Assembly (NCBI GenBank): GCA_021030915.1 | Contig: JAGEMR010000016.1 | Location: forward strand, 310,001 to 374,000 | DNA from: Astrothelium macrocarpum | Lineage: Eukaryota > Ascomycota > Dothideomycetes > Trypetheliales > Trypetheliaceae | DNA length: 64,000 nt | Direction of reading: 5' to 3' | Shown here: one piece after another, positions 31,801-42,202 of the stretch | How the letters are laid out: the number at the start of each line of letters is the position of its first letter | Position numbering within the stretch: the stretch's first letter is position 1 | Notes under the pieces: generated by a model | Databases searched by the model: none | What the model was told of the DNA's origin: nothing | The model's input: the letters and a program-made list of their open reading frames with translations, nothing else | Translations under genes and position numbers: made by a program

Positions 31801-33546
31801 GGCTCTCGAATTCTCTGCTATTCTTCGGCAAGACAATTCTATCCCTCGCTCTGCGAAGATTGCCTATGTAGACAACGTCATTGCGCTGCTGGAGCTTGAA
31901 GACATACAAGACGCCATCATTTCCAGTCTGGGTGTTGAGCAACGAAAGCGGTTGACGATAGGTGTGGAGTTGGCAGCGAAACCCTCTTTACTCCTTTTCC
32001 TTGACGAACCGACTTCGGGATTGGACAGCCAGTCTGCAGCAAATATTGTTCGATTTTTGAAGAAGCTATCGGCGAGCGGACAGTCGATTATTTGCACGAT
32101 TCACCAGCCGAGCTCAATATTAATTCAGCAATTCGACATGATACTTGCGCTAAACCCAGGTGGAAACACCTTCTACTTTGGACCAGTCGGCGAAAACGGG
32201 TCTGATGTGATCAGATATTTTGCTGATAGAGGCGTTCAGTGTTCACCAGAGAAAAACGTTGCGGAGTTCATACTAGAGACCGCTGCAAAACCCCAAAAGG
32301 GCACGAATGGTCGACGTATCAAATGGAACGAAGAGTGGAAGAACTCGGAAGAAAACAAAAGATTAATACAGGAGATCCACCTGATCAAGGAAGAGCGCAG
32401 CCAAAGAAGCCATGGTACTGATGCGCAACAAGAAGCGACCGAATTTGCTGCTCCGGTTTGGGTTCAGACGGTAGAGCTGACTAAACGCATTTTTACACAA
32501 TACTGGCGTAGCCCTTCGTACCTCTATGGCAAAATATTCGTGGCAGTCATCGTTGGCATCTTCAATGGATTTACTTTCTACATGCTGGGCAACACCACCC
32601 AAGACATGGAAAATCGCATGTTCACGGCTTTTTTAATCATCGTCATCCCACCCACGGTGGTCAACTCTGTCGTTCCGAAATTCTTTACAAACATGGCACT
32701 GTGGCGAGCGCGAGAATATCCCTCTCGTATCTACGGCTGGGTAGCATTCTGCACAGCTCAACTTGTCGGCGAGATTCCCATTGCAATTGTCACGTCTGTC
32801 ATTTATTGGCTTCTCTGGTACTATCCCACTGGTCTACCTACCGATACTAGCACTGCTGGCTATGTCTACTTGATGACCTTACTTTTCTTCTTCTTCATGA
32901 ATAGCTGGGGCCAATGGATCTGTGCTTTCGCGCCTTCATTCACGGTCATCAGCAATGTCCTGCCTTTTTTCTTTGTCAACTTTTCTCTGTTCAACGGTGT
33001 CATCAGACCCTATAAACAACTTCCAGTCTTCTGGAGGTACTGGATGTATTACGTAAGTGATCTAGCGATCCTGATCAAATTCACGTTTGCTAACAGAATA
33101 TGTAGGTGAACCCTTCAACTTATTGGCTTGGAGGAGTGCTTTCGGCTACTCTCAAGGACATCCCTGTAGAGTGTTCAATCGATGAAACAGCACGCTTCGA
33201 TACACCACCCGGTCAGACTTGCATGCAGTACGCCGGTGAATTCGCCCGCAGCGCTGGAGGCTATTTCCTCAACCCTGATGCCACCTCGGATTGCCAGTAT
33301 TGCCCATACACCAGCGGCACTGAGTACATGAGTACTCTCAACATCCAGCCACACGACAAATGGCGCAACTTTGGGATCTTCCTGGCGTTCGTGATTAGCA
33401 ACTGGTTTCTAGTATATTTCTTCATTTACACTGTAAGAATTCGGGGTTGGAGTTTCGGACTTGGATATGTATTTGGAGTGCTTGGGAAATTGGCAGACCT
33501 GATCAAGGCGCCATTTAGGAAGCTTTTTTCGAGGAAAAAGGAATGA
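28817..33546 (+). CDS. PDR-type (ABCG) multidrug ABC transporter
   Basis: Two exons, 28817-33052 and 33106-33546, with a 53-nt intron (GTAAGT, GCTAACAG branch) that falls inside the conserved YYVNPSTYW motif; 1558 residues. The ATG at 28817 is the first in frame. The order is NBD1-TMD1-NBD2-TMD2. NBD1 has the degenerate Walker A GRPGSGCST (residues about 239-247, Cys for Lys), the signature VSGGERKR and Walker B-type CWDNSTRGLDAS. NBD2 has a canonical Walker A GASGAGKTT (937-945), LFLDEPTSGLD and the degenerate signature GVEQRKRLTIG. Such asymmetry is usual in fungal PDR pumps. The C-terminal Cys-rich loop (QTCMQYAGEFA.., CQYCPY) and last TM are complete. It exports hydrophobic drugs, azoles or plant compounds at the plasma membrane. 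The N-terminus has a short KETEID tandem repeat. Confidence 0.95.
29161..29207 (+). repeat. In-frame tandem repeat in the PDR transporter N-terminus
   Basis: An 18-nt unit encoding the hexapeptide KETEID occurs in two and a half copies (KEIDKETEIDKETEIDED), in an acidic disordered arm before NBD1. Copy number may vary between strains. Confidence 0.6.
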
Positions 33547-34117
33547 TCGAAAGTGGAAATTGGTTCAATAGATAGGCGTATCAGACAAATATGCCTTGAA
33601 CCTGAGGAGTTATTCGGGTTATCGAACATGGCTCTCGATTGGAGCTTCAATGACATGAGTCAATTTGTGTTGTAATTTAAATAGACGTACGATAGAAAAA
33701 CTGGCTACGATATTATAGAGGAGCACTTGGATCATGACTCCATATTGAATCATGTGGAACTGAGCATCTAAGGATCCCATAATTGGCTGTCGCATACAAC
33801 AGATGATAGGAGCCCTGAAGAGTCTCATCGAAACATACTCCAAGTGAGAAAAGTAGTCTGATTTCCGATATTGTTTATAGACGCAATGCGAGCCTAACAA
33901 GCATCGAAAGGGTATAATTCGTAAATCTGGTTAAGGTAATCTCTTCTTCGTCCGCTCTAAACATGTCGACATAGAGCCTCAAATGACTGCTTCGCCGTGA
34001 CACGACCAGCGAGGGTAGACTCATCTCAAGTAGTACCTCGCGATTCCTCTGGTCCATCGACGCCGTGTAGCTCTCTGACGTCAAATGTGAAAAGTCTCCC
34101 TTAAAACATTCCCTCTC
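33547..34117. other. Convergent intergenic region
   Basis: Between the 3' ends of the PDR transporter and CWC21. AT-rich; only short frames. Confidence 0.45.
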
Positions 34118-34612
34118 TCATCCCTCCTCATTTTTCAGGCCCTCTCTCAACCTCTCCTCCGCCTTCTTCCAATGCCCACCCTCCTCATAATCCTCCCGTA
34201 TCCCCAATGCCTTCCTCAGCTTCTCACTCTCCTCAATCTTCGCCTTCGCCAGCTCATGCACCTGATGGCTCTTCAACCCCTTCGCATCCCTCTTCCCTCC
34301 ACCTTTGCCCTTCCCCGCCCCCTCTCCCTCTAACTTTGTCCTGAGCGCACTCGTCTGCACGTCTATCTCGTCCTCGTCCACGCCTTCGTCTTCTAGTCGG
34401 TCCTGTAGCTCGAAGACTTTGACTTCGATGGCGCGCCGGCGGTCATGCTCGAGGATCTCGGCATCCGGCTGCCGTTGCTTGTGCTTGAGGCTGTCGAAAT
34501 CTTTGGGGTAGGGTGCTGTGGTGTCGCGCGGTTTGAGGTGTGCGTAGTTTTTTTGAACGTATCCGGAGGTGCCACTGCCTCGGGGGGTGGAGAGGCCGAC
34601 GTTAGAGGTCAT
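34118..34612 (-). CDS. CWC21: Pre-mRNA splicing factor CWC21 (cwf21 domain)
   Basis: Intronless, 164 residues. The start MTSNVGLSTPRGSGTSGYVQ is the diagnostic N-terminus of Cwc21/SRm300-type proteins, followed by NYAHLKPRD. The cwf21 domain covers about residues 50-95 (HDRRRAIEVKVFELQDRLED). The rest is a Lys/Gly/Glu-rich tail with predicted helices. Cwc21 joins the activated spliceosome near Prp8 and Snu114 and influences the first catalytic step. It is divergent from CDC123, with about 256 bp between the two ATGs. Confidence 0.93.
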   Translation of the reverse strand: MTSNVGLSTPRGSGTSGYVQKNYAHLKPRDTTAPYPKDFDSLKHKQRQPDAEILEHDRRRAIEVKVFELQDRLEDEGVDEDEIDVQTSALRTKLEGEGAGKGKGGGKRDAKGLKSHQVHELAKAKIEESEKLRKALGIREDYEEGGHWKKAEERLREGLKNEEG

Positions 34613-34868
34613 AATGAGGATGTTTAGAGACTTATGGCAAGATGATTTGCAGCAAATAGCGATTTTTGTGACGGGAGATAGGGTATCTTTGGCTTTGGGG
34701 GCGCGTGGATTGGTGGATGGGGATGGAGATGGTGGGAATGGCGGGGTGGTCTCCGATGCGTCATTGAGCAGCTCGTCTTATGGGAATTTTCCATCTACAT
34801 ATTGCTAAAGACTACAGAATTAAGACTTCATTTTGAAATTGTGTTCACGCAGTCTTACCACTGAGACT

Positions 34869-36197
34869 ATGCCCACTCTCGAAGAAGAGTCAGACCTTAT
34901 CTCCCAATCTGAGGCACCGCTCACTAAGCTCCCTTTCCCCCCTGTCACTAAATCTCATGTTCTAAATTGCTCGTACCATAATTGGCATGCAAGGTATGAA
35001 CAACTTCTTTCCTATACTTCTAGCGGCGAACTTTCTCGTGCTCTAACATGGAACTGTAGATACCGTACAATAACACCCAAAGCCCGTCTTATCCCCCTTT
35101 CCCAATCATTTCTTTCCTACCTTCGAGCAGACGGAATAGTATTACCTCCAGATGAGTCTGAACGACAATCAAACTGGTCAGATTCAGATTCCGGAATATT
35201 TTCGTCCACGGAGAATCCCGAAGAATCTGACGAAGAAGATCACGACCCTTCACAAGAATGGACCGACGTTCATCAGGCAGTCAAAACAGCTATTGGCGAG
35301 TTGGGCGGAAAGGTAGCTCCCAAGCTGAATTGGTCCGCTCCCAAAGATGCAACCTGGATATCTGCGACGAATAACATGGAGTGTCAAAGTCCGAACGACA
35401 TTTATCTGCTGTTAAAATCTTCGGACTTCGTGACACATGATTTGGAGCATGCATTTGACGACTGCGAAGAAGATCCAGATGTGAGAATACCAAGCGGCAC
35501 AATCCAATACCATATGGTACTGCGCAAATGGATACTGTTGAATCCTTCTGTTGAGTTCCGCTGTTTTGTGCGCAACCGAAAGCTCCTGGGCATATGTCAA
35601 CGGGACCTCAACCATTTCGATTTCTTATTTAACATGCAGCACAAACTCTTGAATCGAGTATGTTCATTCTTTGATGAAAAATTGAGGGACACTTTCCCAG
35701 ACCCTAATTTCGTGTTCGATGTCTACGTTCCACCACCACACGAACGAGTCTGGCTTATTGATGTCAACCCGTGGGCCCCAAGAACAGATCCGCTGCTTTT
35801 CAGCTGGTTAGAGTTGCTCACAATGCCTGAACCTACCACTTCAAAGACTGAGGAAATTCTCACCCTGTCTATTGAGAAAGATGATCCGAGCACAACTGCT
35901 TCCGAATCGTCGATATCTAGGATTTCAGCTGAAGACACATATCCCGATTCGGGCAGTGACCCTGAAGATCTGTCAGACGTAGACGAGGATCTCACGTTCC
36001 CTGAATTCCGGCTGATTCGACGGGACGATCCCGAGGCATACAACTTCAATACCACTCAATATAGCGCACACAAGCTACCCAAGGATGTGGTTGATGCTAG
36101 TAAAGAGGAACATGGTGGTCTCAGGGAATTTGCAGAGCAATGGAAGGAGATGTTAGCTCAGAGGCAAAAGGAGGAAGAGGAAAGTGATGATGACTGA
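34869..36197 (+). CDS. CDC123: Cell division cycle protein 123 (eIF2 assembly factor)
   Basis: Intronless, 442 residues. I use the ATG at 34869; the frame is open upstream but offers no other ATG. D123-family landmarks are present: NCSYHNWHARYEQL near the N-terminus, TPKARLIPLSQSFLSYLRADGI, an APKDATWI motif, LRKWILLNPSVEFRCFVRNRKLLGICQRDL, and VWLIDVNPWAPRTDPLLFSW, which contains the Asp/Asn pair that binds Mg-ATP in this ATP-grasp fold. An acidic insert (about 100-135, EESDEEDHD) and an acidic C-terminal tail (EEEESDDD) are typical of the family. It helps eIF2 alpha, beta and gamma assemble and so supports translation initiation. Confidence 0.95.
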   Translation: MPTLEEESDLISQSEAPLTKLPFPPVTKSHVLNCSYHNWHARYEQLLSYTSSGELSRALTWNCRYRTITPKARLIPLSQSFLSYLRADGIVLPPDESERQSNWSDSDSGIFSSTENPEESDEEDHDPSQEWTDVHQAVKTAIGELGGKVAPKLNWSAPKDATWISATNNMECQSPNDIYLLLKSSDFVTHDLEHAFDDCEEDPDVRIPSGTIQYHMVLRKWILLNPSVEFRCFVRNRKLLGICQRDLNHFDFLFNMQHKLLNRVCSFFDEKLRDTFPDPNFVFDVYVPPPHERVWLIDVNPWAPRTDPLLFSWLELLTMPEPTTSKTEEILTLSIEKDDPSTTASESSISRISAEDTYPDSGSDPEDLSDVDEDLTFPEFRLIRRDDPEAYNFNTTQYSAHKLPKDVVDASKEEHGGLREFAEQWKEMLAQRQKEEEESDDD

Positions 36198-36390
36198 GGC
36201 TTAATGCGAGGATAGAATCGTAATCGAATATTCACTATTCTACGGACCCTGCTCAATGATTGTGCTCCAAAGGCTAAATGACCCAGCGAGAGGAGACGTC
36301 TTCTGTCTCAAACCCCACCAACCACCCAATTGGAAGAAAACACCTGCATGAACGTAACGGGATTTCAACATGAATGAACGTCTTGTTGCC

Positions 36391-38229
36391 TCATTCGCCA
36401 CCCTCGGCTAAATCTCCATCGTCAGCGTCGTCGCGCTCGAAGCTGCTACCCATCGTGGCCCAGGAGCTTCGACTACTTTCCATCTGACCCTCGTCCGGCG
36501 GCCCCATCGGCGACGGCGGTTCACGCTCCTTCCACGTCCTCTTCGACACCGCATATGCTTGGCTGCCATCGTCGCTGGTGGTTGCGTACAGGCCCAGGTC
36601 ATTAGCCTTGAGCTTTTCCGACTCGCTCGACGACTTGTTCTCCGCCACGCGCTCGTGGATGCGTCTCATCGCCGCGTCGAGCCGGCGTATGCTCTCGCGG
36701 TCTTCTGCGTTGTCGAGGAGGCTGCCGGCGAGGGGGAAGCGGTCGCGTGCCTCTACGCTGCTTGGTCGGTGTGGGGGTGGTGTTGACGGCTCAGACCGTC
36801 CCGGTGTTCCGGGTGGAAGGTGCAGAGGAGGAAGCCTGATGAAGACTGAAGCGGGTGGGAAGTAGCCTGGAGATGTGTTATATTCTAGCAAGGATTCGGC
36901 GTCGTCGGCGGACTTTTGCTGGGGGGTCCGTGTGTCTGTCACGGGCGCTTGGTTCTCGACGTTACTGTGCTTGGACATTTTGGCCTTGTCCTGATCACTC
37001 TTTGTGATTTTGGACCTTTGCTTTCCCTTTCCCTTTTCTTCTCTCGGCTCTTCACGAGTATATGGTCCGTCTGCGACTAAGCCCTTCCTATCAGGCATCT
37101 TGTTTCTCTTCCCACGAGGATCCTGGGCCAGCGTTTTTGAGTCTGAATCGGTTCTTGCTATTTTGTCTTCAAGATAAGGAGGTAAAGATGAATAAGCTGT
37201 GCTATTTGTTTCTCGTCGTGGTTCATTACTTACTTTCGGGGCGGATTTGCATGGAGAACCTTTCATCGTTCTTTCCCTAACAAGACGATCGATACCCAGC
37301 TCCTTCTTTGGCCATTTAATAGGAGCTTCTTCAGGGGAAGGAAGCGAATGGAGGAAACTATCGTCGAAGCTAATCGATGAATTGGAAGAGAACCGTGAAT
37401 GCACGGTTTCCCTGGCCGACAGATCTTTTTCTACCTTCAATTCTGTCTCAGTGTTCGGAGGCTGATCATTTAATACTATCCACTGATTGCTCAGCTCAGC
37501 TCGATCTTTCAATCCTGAAGAAACGGTGTCCGTCCGCGCCTGGATTAAAGACGGGCTGCGCGGTGTGGCTGCAACAGTCTCATTGGGCATCCGTCCGACT
37601 TCAACGGGAGCAAAAGGCTCCAATGGAAAAGATGATGCTCGAAGACCCAAAGGCTTCGGTTGTTGCATCCATTCCGTGTTTACTGTAGCCGAGGGTCCTG
37701 GACCACCAAAGTCCGTGGTCAGAGGAGAAGTATCGCGATTTGTATTTAGATGCCGCTCTGTTAGAATGAGAAATGTTTCCGTCAATGTGTCAAATTTGCG
37801 GCAGAAAAGTTCGACACTGGCTCAGATCTCTTGTACTCTGACTTATATTGAAGCGACGCACTCACCATACTCTTCAGATTCTTCCATACACACCGCCATC
37901 TTCCGACATACCAGATTCATTAGCCCTTCAATCGCGCTCTCAATATCCATGGTGGGCGGGCCCTTGACCAGTATGCGAGGCGTCTGACACCCGAACTGAG
38001 TCTCCATAACCGTGGCGACATGAGCGCCTCTATTTTTGGAGCAGACAATATATTGGTTGCAATCTACTGCCGCATGGCCATTGTGATGATGGAAAAGCAC
38101 GGCGACGCTATCTGATATCAATGTTAGCACATCGACGATACTCGGGTTAAAGATCGAGAGAGATAGAGACAACAGGCACGTACCAAGGATGATTTGACGA
38201 TACTCTAGAATTTTTGATGGGAGCGCCAT
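36391..38229 (-). CDS. Uncharacterised Ser/Pro-rich protein
   Basis: I read three exons, 38184-38229, 37866-38111 and 36391-37820, phase-consistent, about 573 residues. Intron 1 is strong (GTACGT..GCTAACATTGATATCAG). The acceptor of intron 2 is weak (CTGAG at 37821) and is chosen because it keeps the frame. The N-terminal 130 residues look folded (MALPSKILEYRQIILG, DSVAVLFHHHNGHAAVDCNQYIV, GAHVATVMETQFG), followed by a possible helix VELFCRKFDTLTETFLILTERH. The rest is disordered, rich in Ser, Pro, Lys and Glu. I do not recognise the family, and no signal peptide or TM segment is visible. Confidence 0.65.
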
Positions 38230-39157
38230 GTTCGCGTCTTCGTTCTTTTCTGTCGGGCTATATTAATTTGAGACAGTGAGAAATATACGAAGAAATTTAT
38301 CTAGCATCAGCTCTGTGAAAAGGAGGAAAGACAAGAAATATACAAATGATTTACCAAGGGAGATGGTAGCATATCTTAGGTGCAGAGGCGGGGATAGGTA
38401 ATTGGCATTTTGTTCTATGGATAATTGTGGAGTGTGGCTTATCGAAGGTCCAGACCAATGCGGAAGGGAACATATCATAATGGGTAATTTGTAGAAAATG
38501 ACTACGCCTTTGTCACATTGGTGCTAGCTATTACTAGAGGCTGTTGTTGGCCCACTGCTAATTGCGTGTTGATACGAGGAACTCGTAAAGCATAGCGAAG
38601 CAGATGTAGCTAAATGGTTTTCCACAATGTCAAAACCATGGTCCTCCTGTTAGCTCGCAGTCGGAATACTTCGAAGGGAATAGTGGGGGAAGGTAAATAA
38701 ACTTTTCGAACACGGGTAAAGAAAGTTGGGAAACAAACAGCAATTTCTGGCGTAGGCGCTGGTTCTAGCTTCATATGGGAGCTCGTTCTGAGTGCAGTTG
38801 CTATTTCTTCGTGGGGCTTGAGCGGAAAAGCGGCTTGGATAACCTTCGCAGGGCATGAGACGCTCCTAGCAAATATAGTATTGCCAAGACTAATGCGAGA
38901 AACGATGAAGAAGCTTGAAGGCCCGAGCACCTTGCAAGGCGGGTTCTCTCGTAAGCTCGCCATGACCAATGAATGCATTTGAGGAGGTAAGCTATGATCT
39001 ATAAAGTGCATTAACTGAAATAACTTGATCCTATTAATTCATCTTCATTTCCCGTTTATTTCACTTGATGATTTGGTAAAGTACTGTCATTTGGATAAAA
39101 ATGTCACAAGCTGTTAGAGCCAAGAGCACTAGAATTTTGAGCAAGTTCTTGACTGGT
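38230..39157. other. Intergenic region, one doubtful ORF
   Basis: About 0.9 kb. A minus-strand frame of 133 codons (38610-39011) is open but I see no domain or compositional sign that it is coding. It probably includes the dynamin 3' UTR and the promoter of the Ser/Pro-rich gene. Confidence 0.4.
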
Positions 39158-41501
39158 TTACAATTCAGCCTGTTCGAATGTTTCATCGCCTCTCTCAAGA
39201 ATGTCGATAAGTCGCTCGAGTTCATCTCTCTTGTTTGAGACGTCTGCCGGTTCCGCGGTGATTTCTGAAATCTCCTCGTCCGAAAGTTTGTCGGCAGCAA
39301 GGGAAGTCTTGACAACAGAGACAAGTGTCTTCACCAAGCAACGCTCAATGACTTGCCTCGTGACAACGTTGATAAAGTACTTCAATTGATCCTAATATAC
39401 AGATTAGCAAAATTTCGGAGATGCTCAATCCCAAGACATGCCTTGTAATATGCAATCTGGCTGTCTAGAGCCTCACTTGCAGAGAACCGATCCATATCAG
39501 CTGCTTCTTGAGCAAGCTCTCGAATCTTCTCAGGGTCGATACAGTCTCGTGACCAAATCTGGGGACTCAGTGAACAATTTGGATCGTCGACGTTGATGAC
39601 TGTAGTGTTCGCTCTGGAGAAATGCTTCAGCATCCCACCATACTTCCTATATCGTTGCCGCTGTACGGCTAACATATATGTGTGACTAAAAGTCATCGGA
39701 TATCCGTCTTTGTCCTCAACGATTTTTCTTAGTTCCTCCTGAGCAATCGCGGCTTGCTGTTTAAAGGTCTTTCGGATTCTAGTCTTGTACAGGCGCTGAT
39801 AGATGTCTTCTCTTGTGCAACGCTTAAGAGCCAACGAGAGGAATCGTAGGCACTCTTTGGAAACGTTGTCAACATGGGTTTCCGCAATATATTTCCAATT
39901 CTCCGACTGTTCCATGAATAAAGTTCGAATCAGCTCTGGATTGTATGATCCTGGCAGCTCGCGGCCTCTACATCGCTGTAGGACTGTCAAAACCCACCGT
40001 TCCGCCTGCAAACGATTTTTAATCCTTGGTTTCAGTCGAGCAACCACCTGCTCGTCGTCCTTGATATCATTCCAATTCCTTTCGGGGTCGTCTTCTAGGA
40101 TGTCTTCAATTCCGCCGAAGGCTAGATTTAGAAATTCAGTGACGTGTGGATCAGGCGTTTTGACTGTCTCTTGGTTCCTTGGATCGTTTCGACCTATTGC
40201 ATATTTGTGTCCGTAAAGGTACATGTGTTTTGTAAATTTGCGGTTGAGATGCTGAATAATTGCCCGTAGCCTAGTGCGATTTGTGTAATCGTCAATGTCC
40301 TTGCTTGTGTCGATCTCTCCGAAAAACGAAGATTCGTAATCGCCTTTTGCAGCAGCATTAATGAGACTGCAAAGATCCAAAGACAGCTCAAAGAGAAGAC
40401 TCCTTTTCGTAGAAATACTTAATAATGACTCCCCGATATTTGTAAGCTTCTGTCTTGTTTCGATTAACTTCTCACCAAGCTCAGACCGGAGGTTTGGGAG
40501 CTCTTGGCGCAAATGGAATTCAAGAATGTCGCTGACTTTGGACTTGAGCGATTCGATGCCTAGTGTGCTTCGGTCACGTTTCGCCCGGATCCCTGTGCTG
40601 AAGAAGTCCTTCTCAGAGTTAAATCGATCTTCAATGGTGGAAGATGAAGCGAGATTTTTTAGCCAATGCCAGCCAAAGCCTAGAGAGACTTCCTCGTTGT
40701 CTGAGAGACTGACAAAGTCGCGCTCTAGCTGCGAGTCCGGTGTCAGATAGTCTGGCTTGGTGATAATTCCTAGGGTTCGTGATCCTGCATTATACTTTTT
40801 GCAAAGATGAATAATAATTTGATTTGAGTAGTCATTCTTCGCTGAAATGATCGCAAGAACTATAGTCCTCCTGTTCTTCAAGTATTGTTCCGTTAGAGCA
40901 CGTGTGGCTTCTACGTCCTCATCAGTCTGAGAGCTTCTCGTGGCATGAATCAAGCCAGGGAGATCGACAAGAGTGCTGCAGTAGTCAGTATCCATACAAT
41001 TCAAGACTCTCGATGTTGTTTCAACACATACAGCTGTGGCATCTGTGGGCCACTGATCTCCATTCTCAGAACGTCACGAGAGAAAGATCGGGAACTGCGT
41101 GTACCATCATCATTATTTAGGCCCATACAGCGCGTGGCTTTTTCGACGATCTGGGGGAACTCGGACAAGTCTCGGATTGTTTCCTGAAAGTTCCGGAGCT
41201 TTTGGAGCTCGGTGTTCGGTCTGCTTGACCCGGCAAAAGGGATGATTTTTGCGGTATTCGAATAACTCTCGGCTTCCTTCAGGACGACCTCAATGGCAAA
41301 ACGGGTGCACATGCCTTCCCTTCGAGGGTAATTGACACCGGAAATAGCCTCCAAAACGGAGGATTTCCCTGCACTTTGGTCTCCAGTAACAACAATCTGT
41401 GGAAATTCCAAGACACTGGCAAGCCCAATTTCGTGGAGCTTGAGAGTCATGTCAAGCACCTCACGCTGCTTCGCGCTCCGGAACGAGGAAAGATTATTCA
41501 T
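39158..41501 (-). CDS. Dynamin-family GTPase (Mx/Drp-like)
   Basis: Three exons, 41032-41501, 39442-40975 and 39158-39391, giving 745 residues. The GTPase domain shows G1 GDQSAGKSS (40-48), the Thr-containing CTRFA switch, G3 DLPG (161-164) and G4 TKPD (229-232). The middle/stalk region follows (HLNRKFTKHMYLYGHKYAIG, QCRGRELPGSYNPELIRTLF-like). The third exon is the GTPase effector domain (LKYFINVVTRQVIERCLV). There is no PH or Pro-rich domain, so it is of the Mx/VPS1-like class common as paralogues in filamentous fungi; the membrane it acts on is unknown. Intron 1 (56 nt) is canonical and restores LTLVDLPGLIH. Intron 2 (39392-39441) appears to use a GC donor (AAG|GCATGT). Confidence 0.92.
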
Positions 41502-42202
41502 CTTCAATGTATTTCTCTCGAACTTAAAGTTTCCCTGAAGGTAGTTGCTGTATCTCTAGTTTCTCTGTTAGCTTCGATAGCAAGTACAACCAACTTCTCA
41601 AAGCAGACTTATTCAGGAAAGTGACACTTCTACGCAGTGCAGATCAGAAATAGAGTCAAACATCAGTTATTTAACACAGAAACTCGTGTTCAAAGCATCA
41701 AAGGCAATGGCTTCAGTTCCAATGAAGCCTGTCGCGCGGATCATAATGTAGTGCAACATGTCAACTCTCACAGCAAGAAAGGGTCAACATGAGCAACGAT
41801 CCCAATTTTGAAGGTTCTCGATAGGTGGTTTGACTGACCTTCAGATGAGGAGAGATCCAAAAGAAATCTTTAAAGATAGAGTATCCTCGAGAAGGAACAC
41901 CTTGGAGGTATAGTAAAAGTTGAAGAGAGCCCAACGATGGGTCTGAAGGAATGCCGTAGCAAGTGGTAATGAAATGGTGGCTCGCCGAAAGTGCGGCTAA
42001 GGAAGATGGAAGCCGGAGGAAGGGATTTGTATCAAGTCAGGTGAGAGCAGACCACTGTCGTTCAAGTCGTGATTTGGATGTAATGATCACACGGCTCCAC
42101 ACAAATGTGATCACGAGTTATGTGTAGCCCACGTGTGCCGAGCTAACGGTTTCTATACGTTCCTCCTACCTGATCCGCGAATTCGTTGCTACTCTTTTTC
42201 TA
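41502..42202. other. Intergenic region
   Basis: About 0.7 kb between the start of the dynamin-like gene and the end of GPI13. It should contain the dynamin promoter and the GPI13 3' UTR. Nothing else is seen. Confidence 0.45.

Noticed and set aside
38610..39011. Minus-strand open frame of 133 codons
   Set aside because: No domain, no signal peptide, no sign of coding bias; kept only as a doubtful ORF within the intergenic note.
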